Assembly: GCF_021605415.1 (NCBI RefSeq)
Contig: NZ_WKEQ01000037.1
Coordinates: 1-49,128, forward strand
Origin: Pseudomonas syringae
Lineage (GTDB): Bacteria; Pseudomonadota; Gammaproteobacteria; Pseudomonadales; Pseudomonadaceae
Reading direction: 5' to 3'
DNA: 49,128 nt
This document shows positions 43,322-49,128 of this stretch, piece by piece. A program made the translations under genes and the position numbers. Position 1 is the stretch's first letter. Each line of letters opens with the position of its first letter. The notes under the pieces were generated by a model that saw only the letters and a program-made list of their open reading frames with translations, had not been told where the DNA came from and ran no database searches.

Positions 43322-44965
43322 ATGCCTGTTCTGCGAATGCCTTTGAACCTGTTGCTCGGCGCGTTGATGCTCGGCAGCAGCCTGGCGATGGCCGCCACTG
43401 CCGAATCAACGCAACCGAATATCTTGCTGATTGTCGCGGACGACCTGGGTTATTCCGACCTCGGCAGCTTTGGCGGCGAGATCAACACGCCAACCCTGGA
43501 TTCGCTCGCCCACGAGGGTCTGCAATTCACCAGTCTGTACGCCGCGCCGACCTGTTCGATCACCCGCTCGATGCTGATGTCCGGCACCGACAACCACCTC
43601 GCCGGGCTTGGCACCATGGCCGAAGCGCTGCAGCCTTTTCAGCGCGGCAAACCGGGCTACGAGGGGTATCTGAATCAGCGCTCTTACTCGATTGCCCAAT
43701 TACTCGCTGAGGGGGGTTACAACACCTTGATGGTCGGTAAATGGCATCTGGGCCTGGAGGCGGATCAGGGCCCGGATCAACGCGGTTTCCAGCAGTCGTT
43801 TACGCTGCTCGAAGGTGGCGCGTCGCACTTCAAACCGTCGGCTGCTGAACCGACGAAGATCGAACAAGTGCATTACCGCGAAAACGGCAAAGCCGTGGAG
43901 TTGCCGGACAATTTCTACTCCAGCGACTTTTATACCGACAAGCTGATCGGTTATCTGCAGAACAGCAAAAAGGACGGCAAGCCGTTTTTTGCCTACGCCG
44001 CGTTCACCGCGCCGCACTGGCCTTTGCAAGCACCCAGGGAATATCTGGATAAATACCGTGGGCGTTTTGATCAAGGCTACGACAGCGTGCGTTTGGCGCG
44101 TATCGAGCGGATGAAAAAGCTTGGCGTTATTCCCCAGGCCACCCAGCTGGCGCAACCGCTGGCGGTCAATCCGAAGCTGCCGGGCTGGGAACAATTAAGC
44201 CCCGAACAGCAGCGTACTGAAGCCCGCAAGATGGAAATCTACGCGGCGATGGTCGACAACCTGGATAACAACATCGGCCGTTTGATCGATTATCTGCGCG
44301 CGAGCGGCCAGTACGACAACACGCTGATCGTGTTCATGTCGGACAACGGCGCGGCCGCAGAAAACCATGCGCAGTTCTACCCGCCGGGCCCGCGCACCGA
44401 TAACAGCTACGCCAACCTGGGTCGAGCCGGTTCGCAAATCGACTATGGACTGCGTTGGGCCGAGGTCAGCGCGGCGCCGTTTCATCTGTTTAAAGGCACC
44501 ACAGCCGAAGGTGGCATCAGCGTGCCGGCGATCGTTCAGATGCCCAAGGCACTGCGCCGTCAGGGTGTGGAACGCGGCGTCGCCCGGGTCGATGACCTGG
44601 CGCCGACCTTTTTGGCACTGGCCGGGATCAAGCCACCGACAGAAGCCGACAAGCACCCGATCACTGGAAAGTCCCTGCTGTCGATGCTCGCCGGTAACGG
44701 CAGCCCACACGCGAATGAAAGCCTGGCCGGTGAGTTGTTCGGCAACGCCTATTACCGCGAAGGCAATCTGAAACTGCTGGGCATGCGACCTCAGGCAGGC
44801 TTCGGTGATCATGCACAACCGCCGCAATGGCAGTTGTTCGACGTGGCGCAGGATCGGGGCGAAACCACTGACTTGGCGGCCACACAACCCGAAACCGTAC
44901 AGCGGCTCAAGCGTGCATGGTTGAAATACGCCGAGCAGGTGGGCGTAGTGTTTGCGGCGCAGTAG
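43322..44965 (+). CDS. Periplasmic arylsulfatase-type sulfatase with unusual CSITR active-site motif
   Basis: A 547-residue sulfatase with signal peptide (LLLGALMLGSSLAMAATA). Metal and catalytic residues match arylsulfatase AtsA-type enzymes: IVADDLGYSD (Asp40-Asp41), VGKWHLG, FMSDNGA, KGTTAEGG. The formylglycine motif, normally C-x-P/A-x-R, reads Cys78-Ser-Ile-Thr-Arg: the conserved Pro/Ala is Ile. GAGAG precedes ATG 43322. Its place at the end of the operon suggests the natural substrate may arrive as a sulfate ester, with desulfation in the periplasm before uptake. A hairpin (GGCGGC / GCCGCC) lies shortly after the stop. Confidence 0.9.
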   Translation: MPVLRMPLNLLLGALMLGSSLAMAATAESTQPNILLIVADDLGYSDLGSFGGEINTPTLDSLAHEGLQFTSLYAAPTCSITRSMLMSGTDNHLAGLGTMAEALQPFQRGKPGYEGYLNQRSYSIAQLLAEGGYNTLMVGKWHLGLEADQGPDQRGFQQSFTLLEGGASHFKPSAAEPTKIEQVHYRENGKAVELPDNFYSSDFYTDKLIGYLQNSKKDGKPFFAYAAFTAPHWPLQAPREYLDKYRGRFDQGYDSVRLARIERMKKLGVIPQATQLAQPLAVNPKLPGWEQLSPEQQRTEARKMEIYAAMVDNLDNNIGRLIDYLRASGQYDNTLIVFMSDNGAAAENHAQFYPPGPRTDNSYANLGRAGSQIDYGLRWAEVSAAPFHLFKGTTAEGGISVPAIVQMPKALRRQGVERGVARVDDLAPTFLALAGIKPPTEADKHPITGKSLLSMLAGNGSPHANESLAGELFGNAYYREGNLKLLGMRPQAGFGDHAQPPQWQLFDVAQDRGETTDLAATQPETVQRLKRAWLKYAEQVGVVFAAQ

Positions 44966-45019
44966 GAGGAGAGCGAGGGCGACAAGGGTGGGCGGCTTTA
45001 GCCGCCTCGTGGATGACCC

Positions 45020-46096
45020 CTAAGAGACTTGGCGCAACTGCTCGATAATCTTGCGTGCGCGGTTAGCTCCCACGTCCACATGGATGTCCACCATTGGTTT
45101 GGGGCCAAGCTTGAGCATGTTCTTGTACTGAGCTTCGATAACGACCTTGTCCTCATCAAAGGTCATGACAGTCTGTTCTACGACCTTCGATTTGATTTCC
45201 TCTGGATTGCTCTTCGGGTTGGTTGCGATAGTCCAGAAGTAGTGGCTTGAGGTTTCAGTCTCAGGCGTTACGCCATGGAAACCTCGCATGTGGAAGCCTC
45301 CACGCAGAGGGTCATCGAGCGACTCGTTGCCGGCGTCCGTTGCACCTGTCCAGATACGCAGGTGCGTAACGTGAAACTCGATTTCTTGCCAACGATCGAC
45401 GTTGCCTTGGAACGGGTAGGCTGCGGTGTAGGTAGGTGGCGGCACTGAGTTCGGCATATGGCGAGTCACCTTCACGCTGGTCTCGTCGCTTTCGACACGC
45501 ATTTGAGCGTTCATATGGACGCTAGCGTTACCACCGATAGTGCGAAGGTGCACGTAGCCCAAGTGACTCAGATCAAGCAGGTTGTCGTGGATGAGTTGGT
45601 AGGGCGCGTCGTAGTGGTAGACGTCCCCTTCGAAGAGGTACTCGCCATTGCTGTGGATGTCGTACGACGGTGGCTCGCAGGTGGGCTCCTGCTGATCTGA
45701 GCTACCGAACCAGATCCAGATGATCTGATCGCGTTCACGAACCTGAAATGCAGGCACTTTGGCTTTCGAAGGCACTTTGGCCTGTCCTGGCACTTCCACG
45801 CATTGCCCTTCGCCATTGAACAGTAGCCCGTGATACCCACAGCGAACGCCTTGCTCTTCGAGCGTCCCGTGGGAGAGGGGCAGGGCTCGATGGCAGCAGC
45901 GATCTTCTAGAGCCGCAGGTTTACCATCTGCCATACGGAACAGCACAACAGGTTGGCCGAGCAGGGTTCTACCTAGAGGCTTGTCTTTAAGCTCCCAGGC
46001 AAACCCAGCGACGTACCACTGGTTCAGCGGGAATTTGGCCAGCTCTTTTGGAGGTGCAGCATCATAAGCGAGCGATTGGGCTTGCGATGTACTCAT
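45020..46096 (-). CDS. VanA-type Rieske non-heme iron oxygenase
   Basis: A 358-residue oxygenase subunit. Rieske ligands: Cys67-x-His69 and Cys86-x2-His89 (CCHRALPLSHG, RCGYHGLLFN). The mononuclear iron site is DNLLDLSHLGYVH (His178, His183). It is like vanillate O-demethylase VanA, phenoxybenzoate or toluenesulfonate oxygenase components, and would demethylate or hydroxylate an aromatic acid. ATG 46096 has GGAG upstream. The gene looks lower in GC and different in codon choice from the island to its left, which suggests separate acquisition. It follows its reductase by 36 bp. The exact substrate is not resolved; calling it vanA would be a guess. Confidence 0.88.
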   Translation of the reverse strand: MSTSQAQSLAYDAAPPKELAKFPLNQWYVAGFAWELKDKPLGRTLLGQPVVLFRMADGKPAALEDRCCHRALPLSHGTLEEQGVRCGYHGLLFNGEGQCVEVPGQAKVPSKAKVPAFQVRERDQIIWIWFGSSDQQEPTCEPPSYDIHSNGEYLFEGDVYHYDAPYQLIHDNLLDLSHLGYVHLRTIGGNASVHMNAQMRVESDETSVKVTRHMPNSVPPPTYTAAYPFQGNVDRWQEIEFHVTHLRIWTGATDAGNESLDDPLRGGFHMRGFHGVTPETETSSHYFWTIATNPKSNPEEIKSKVVEQTVMTFDEDKVVIEAQYKNMLKLGPKPMVDIHVDVGANRARKIIEQLRQVS

Positions 46097-46132
46097 AACG
46101 ATCTCCAGCTATCAGGATTGTTTTTTAAGGAG

Positions 46133-47086
46133 TTACAGATCCAACACAAGACGAGGACTGCGCGCGCGTGAACAGCACGGTGTAAAACAGTCGTTCCGTG
46201 CGTGTTCCGATGCATTCATGTATTGATCTCGATGGTCAGGCTGACCCGCCAAAACGCGAGTGACACAAGAGCCGCAGATGCCTTGCTCGCAGGAGCTTTC
46301 GATTTCCACAGCGTGCTCTAGCAGCACTTCAAGGGCGGTTTTTTGCGCAGGAACTTCGATCACACGACCTGACCGAGACAGCTCGATTTCGAAGGGCTGA
46401 TCACCTTCGAGAGCCTGAGGCGGGGCGCTAAAGTCCTCCCGATTGACCTGCTTGTCACTCCATCCAGAAGCCTTCGCGGTGGATTGAATATGTGACATAA
46501 AGCCGGACGGGCCGCAGACATAAAGCTGGTCGCCATGCGCTGGATTCGCGAGGATTTGAGCAGCATCCAGGCGTTGCTCGGACGGGCCGTTATCGACATG
46601 CAGCCGAACATGATCAGCGAAGGGGGGGGCGTTCAAAATCCCGAGGAATGCCAACCGTTCAATGGATTGGCCGCAGTAGTGGAGCTCGAAGCACTTGCCC
46701 GCTGCGATCAGGGTATGAGCCATTGCAATGATCGGAGTAATGCCGATACCACCGGCGAACAAGACATAGCGTTCGCCTGAAAGGTCTAAATCGAAAAGAT
46801 TACGAGGGCTGCCAATGGAGAGTATTGAGCCCTCTGTCACATCGGCGTGCATGCGCTTGGATCCTCCGCGAGACGCAGGCTCGTTAAGTATCGCGATAAC
46901 GTATCTGTCGCGTTCGTGTGGGGCGTTGCACAGTGAGTACTGCCGAGTAAGCCCAGGAGCAACATGCACGTCGACATGGGCCCCCGCTGAGAACGCGGGC
47001 AGTTCTGCGCCGTTGGCAGCCATCAATTCGAAACTGCAGACACCCTCAGCTTCAGATATTTTTCTAGATACATAAACTTCGAGCAT
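46133..47086 (-). CDS. VanB-type oxygenase reductase (FMN, NAD, plant-type [2Fe-2S])
   Basis: A 317-residue class IA reductase: flavin-binding RQYSLCN, NAD-binding FAGGIGITPIIAMAH and YVCGPSGFM, and a C-terminal ferredoxin domain with cluster ligands SCEQGICGSC plus a later Cys (CFTPCCSRA). It ends in the VanB-type tail SPRLVLDL. It passes electrons from NADH to the Rieske oxygenase encoded next. GGGG precedes ATG 47086. It is transcribed away from the MarR gene, with a perfect 17-bp inverted repeat in between. Confidence 0.9.
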   Translation of the reverse strand: MLEVYVSRKISEAEGVCSFELMAANGAELPAFSAGAHVDVHVAPGLTRQYSLCNAPHERDRYVIAILNEPASRGGSKRMHADVTEGSILSIGSPRNLFDLDLSGERYVLFAGGIGITPIIAMAHTLIAAGKCFELHYCGQSIERLAFLGILNAPPFADHVRLHVDNGPSEQRLDAAQILANPAHGDQLYVCGPSGFMSHIQSTAKASGWSDKQVNREDFSAPPQALEGDQPFEIELSRSGRVIEVPAQKTALEVLLEHAVEIESSCEQGICGSCVTRVLAGQPDHRDQYMNASEHARNDCFTPCCSRARSPRLVLDL

Positions 47087-47136
47087 GAGCGTAACCCCAC
47101 CGCGGATGTGCAGTGTTTGAAAGCAAGTGGATGTTG

Positions 47137-47153
47137 AGCCGGTGTTACCGGCT
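47137..47153. promoter_or_regulatory. Inverted repeat, candidate MarR operator
   Basis: AGCCGGT-GTT-ACCGGCT is a perfect dyad, 51 bp upstream of the reductase start and about 190 bp upstream of the marR-like start. It could also form a small hairpin. Confidence 0.55.
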
Positions 47154-47340
47154 AAATGCGTTGAGAATGGAGATCAGGAAGTGAGCGATAGGAGCAGGCA
47201 GGTCATGACACGGCACCTCTGGGTTTTTTATTGTTTTGCCGCTCGCTTATGATGCGGACGCGCAATCGTGTGTGATTCTTATCCTAAGCTTTTCGGTTGC
47301 GGTGTCAACCAATTCAATCGCCTTTCAGGAACCGCTCGTC

Positions 47341-47814
47341 ATGACTCAACCATCTCCCTTGAACCTGGAGCATTACGTTCCGGCACTGCTGACCTCGCTG
47401 ACGAACAAGATGGCGAGCGGCGCATCAGCTTGCTACCGCAAGCATTTCGGGATTGGCATCGTTGAATGGCGGGTGCTGGCAATGCTTGCGGTTGAAGACC
47501 ACATCAGCGCTAATCGAATCGTTCAGGTCATTGGCCTGGATAAAAGCGCTGTCAGTCGAGCGCTTAAGCAGTTAGAGCGGGATGGACATGTTTCGACTCA
47601 GATGGACGCGGTAGATGCACGCCGATACACCGTGTCGTTGACACCCGCAGGCCGCAAGTTGCATGACGAAGTGTTGGTGACAGCCCTTGAGAGAGAGAGG
47701 TTGCTACTGGCGACCCTGAAGAATGATGAAGTCGAAATGCTCATTGGCTTCTTGCACCGCATGAGTGCTCAGTTGGAGGCAGTGAATGCGGTGGAACCCG
47801 ATATTCAGGCATAG
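47341..47814 (+). CDS. MarR-family regulator of the VanAB-type genes
   Basis: A 157-residue winged-helix regulator (FGIGIVEWRVLAMLAVEDHI, DKSAVSRALKQLERDGHVST, DARRYTVSLTPAGRKLHDEV). Such proteins usually repress divergent catabolic genes and release on binding an aromatic ligand. I use ATG 47341, with AGGA ten bases upstream; the frame extends upstream without a clear start. Vanillate genes in Pseudomonas are usually under a GntR-type VanR, so a MarR partner points to a different substrate or a different acquisition history. Confidence 0.88.
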   Translation: MTQPSPLNLEHYVPALLTSLTNKMASGASACYRKHFGIGIVEWRVLAMLAVEDHISANRIVQVIGLDKSAVSRALKQLERDGHVSTQMDAVDARRYTVSLTPAGRKLHDEVLVTALERERLLLATLKNDEVEMLIGFLHRMSAQLEAVNAVEPDIQA

Positions 47815-47875
47815 GATGGAAATGCCTGACCAAGGAATCAGGCCTGGGCGCGTCCTGGGAGCGGCCACTGTCACT

Positions 47876-48295
47876 TCAGTGGCCGGGTAGATTCAGGAGC
47901 CTTGAGGGGTTTCCGCGTGCCAGGCGGGCATTGATGTCTTCGATGACTGCCGGCAACTCGACGATGGTGTCGATCAGATAGTGCGGGCGAGAGCCTTCGA
48001 ATATCTTGATGATGCGCGCGCGTTCTTCTGCCAGTTTGTCAGCAGACAACGCCTTGTACTGTTCGTAGGTCAAACCCAAGGCGTTGCCGGAGCACGTCAG
48101 CGCGACTGTCCACATGCCGGCACTGCGGCCTTCGAGGATGCCGGGCCAGGTGTCGTCGACCTTGACGCAAGCGGCGACGTCGCTGATGCCCAATGCGATC
48201 ACGTTAGCCAACGCCTGGGCTGGGTGTGGGCGACCATTAGGCACTTCGTCGGTCGCTACCACGTGGTTGGCGACGTAGCCATGGGCCGATACTTG
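47876..48295 (-). pseudogene. phnX: Phosphonoacetaldehyde hydrolase, 5'-truncated remnant
   Basis: The C-terminal half of PhnX (HAD superfamily) is well preserved: VVATDEVPNGRPHP, CVKVDDTWPGILEGRSAGMW, VALTCSGNALGLTYEQYKAL. The N-terminal half, with the nucleophile Asp and the cap domain, is missing. Upstream of about 48295 the frame stays open to 48439, but the sequence no longer resembles PhnX. About 135 of roughly 275 residues remain, so the enzyme cannot work. It looks like a rearrangement breakpoint close to an IS110-type remnant. Confidence 0.8.
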
Positions 48296-48447
48296 ATTCG
48301 ATGTGAGTACTTGGCAGCGGAGTGTCAGTTGTGAGCGCCACGCTGGATCGCGTTGCGCAATGACCTGCAAGGGGCGTGCGCCGGTAGCCTGGAGCGCTTC
48401 GATCCTCGAGTGAAGTGTCAGAATGACGGCCAGCACCAAGGCACTGC

Positions 48448-48585
48448 ATGGCGCATCAGGAGCATCCGTCTGCAGAGCGCGATTCGGAGTTTATTGCCGA
48501 CCCTCGTATTCGCACGATCCGCATCGAAGGGGATCCGCTCTACACCGAAACCTATGCCTGGCAGAACGTCGCTCCAGTCGACTGA
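48448..48585 (+). CDS. Small ORF, 45 residues, unknown
   Basis: ATG 48448 has AAGG six bases upstream, and an in-frame stop lies at 48424. The product starts MAHQEHPSAERDSEFIADPR and ends AWQNVAPVD. Its composition looks protein-like (acidic, with IRTIRIEGDPLYTETY), and it may be a genuine small protein or the remnant 3' end of a larger gene cut by rearrangement. I recognise no family. Confidence 0.4.
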   Translation: MAHQEHPSAERDSEFIADPRIRTIRIEGDPLYTETYAWQNVAPVD

Positions 48586-48632
48586 TTACGTCGTTTTTTG
48601 ATGTGGTTCTTTCGGCGCAGATGAACAGCTCA

Positions 48633-48944
48633 TCAAACGCTGCCCTCACGTTCGATAACCAGAATCCGCGCTTGTCCACGAGGATGCGCAACGTGTTCAC
48701 ATCCAACCCCTGCGTAAAAGACATCGCCAACCACCAATGTCACGACGTGTTCGATTCCTGACTCGCGATAATGCATATCCACAGTGCCGTCCAGGACTGC
48801 GAATACCTCCTCGCCATCATTCACATGCCACTTGTAAGGTTGGTCGGTCCAATGGAGGCGGACGGTGGTTCCATCCATGTTAGCTATGTCGTCAGCCCCC
48901 CAAGCGCGGGTGGCGGTGAAGTCCTTGCTACGGATAACTCTCAT
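48633..48944 (-). CDS. Small cupin protein
   Basis: A 103-residue single-domain cupin (PYKWHVNDGEEVFAVLDGTV for motif 1 and VGDVFYAGVGCEHVAHPRG for motif 2). Such stand-alone cupins are often metal-binding isomerases or of unknown role. I use ATG 48944 (MRVIRSKDF); an in-frame GTG lies at 48962, and no strong ribosome site is visible for either. It stands alone among rearranged sequence. Confidence 0.75.
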   Translation of the reverse strand: MRVIRSKDFTATRAWGADDIANMDGTTVRLHWTDQPYKWHVNDGEEVFAVLDGTVDMHYRESGIEHVVTLVVGDVFYAGVGCEHVAHPRGQARILVIEREGSV

Positions 48945-49023
48945 GGGTCGTGGTTCTCGCACAGACAGTGATGTGTACTAATTTATCAGAGCCGTTCGCC
49001 ACCTGTAGATACCGTCTTAAATC

Positions 49024-49128
49024 TCACCGCGCAACTGCAAGATTTGGGTCATATGGTTGACCCGATTTGAGCACTCCGTATACGAAGTGCAGCAGTTTGC
49101 GCATCGCTGCACAGATGATCTGCTTAGG
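49024..49128 (-). mobile_element. IS110-family transposase, C-terminal end (continues past the right edge)
   Basis: On the minus strand the last 34 codons before a TGA at 49024-49026 read PKQIICAAMRKLLHFVYGVL then KSGQPYDPNLAVAR, matching the C-terminus typical of IS110-type transposases (the AxMRKLLHxxYGVLKSG pattern). The rest of the gene is outside the window, so completeness is unknown. Confidence 0.8.

Noticed and set aside
45020..47814. vanAB-vanR (vanillate demethylase)
   Set aside because: The families match, but the regulator is MarR rather than the GntR type usual in Pseudomonas, and the oxygenase could equally be for another aromatic acid, so no gene symbols were given.
47862..47883. 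Terminator hairpin GGCCACTG / CAGTGGCC between marR-like and phnX remnant
   Set aside because: The stem is good but no T-run follows on either strand, and it overlaps the phnX stop.
1..49128. CRISPR array, rRNA, prophage, replication origin
   Set aside because: No regularly spaced direct repeats, rRNA sequence, phage structural genes or DnaA-box cluster were seen.

Overview
The window reads as a chromosomal segment of a fluorescent-group Pseudomonas. The evidence is the high GC content, Pseudomonas REP-type repeats (around 10.7, 12.5, 16.2 and 26.7 kb), an OprD-family porin, and relatives of DgcA and the D-galactose dehydrogenase described from P. fluorescens. Most of it is accessory metabolism: small transport and catabolic modules, each with its own regulator or operator.

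Left part (1-11.2 kb). The 5' part of a minus-strand Rhs polymorphic-toxin gene runs off the left edge. Next is a divergent pair: a DgcA-like N-demethylating flavoprotein and an orphan betaine-type periplasmic binding protein, separated by a 38-bp near-perfect inverted repeat. A minus-strand operon follows with a cobalamin riboswitch, a BtuF/BtuC/BtuD-type ABC transporter and, unexpectedly, an OprD-family porin as last gene. A GlxA-type AraC regulator and tRNA-Gln(UUG) close this part.

Middle (11.2-23.2 kb). A luciferase-like monooxygenase, a flavin reductase and an NCS1 permease share a repeated TGGTATACC-type motif upstream. Then come an orphan polyamine-type binding protein, a YghU-type glutathione transferase, a TonB-dependent siderophore receptor with a TTG start, an HxlR regulator divergent from a SnoaL-like protein, a D-galactose 1-dehydrogenase and a ProP-type osmolyte transporter.

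Catabolic island (23.4-45 kb). Two related LysR regulators, a HbpS-like protein with an amidohydrolase, a FrsA/C-C-hydrolase-like enzyme and a 15.6-kb co-directional gene block lie here. The block encodes a VOC extradiol dioxygenase, a Rieske protein, an FAD monooxygenase, DUF1302, DUF1329, a YCF48-like propeller, an MMPL/RND transporter, an MFS transporter, a cupin, a fumarylacetoacetase-family hydrolase, an SDR epimerase/dehydrogenase, a cyclase-family hydrolase and a periplasmic sulfatase. I found five copies of a bipartite LysR-type operator (TATCGC-N5-GCGATA-N16-GCGATTRGTC) upstream of five of these transcription units, two of them inside the 3' ends of preceding genes. This argues for one regulon: an apparently complete uptake, ring-hydroxylation, ring-cleavage and hydrolysis route for an unidentified phenolic or otherwise aromatic compound, possibly supplied as a sulfate ester.

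Right edge (45-49.1 kb). A VanAB-type Rieske oxygenase and reductase with a MarR regulator look lower in GC than their surroundings. They are followed by a 5'-truncated phosphonoacetaldehyde hydrolase, a possible 45-residue ORF, a small cupin and the 3' end of an IS110-type transposase. This is a recently rearranged, probably horizontally acquired segment.
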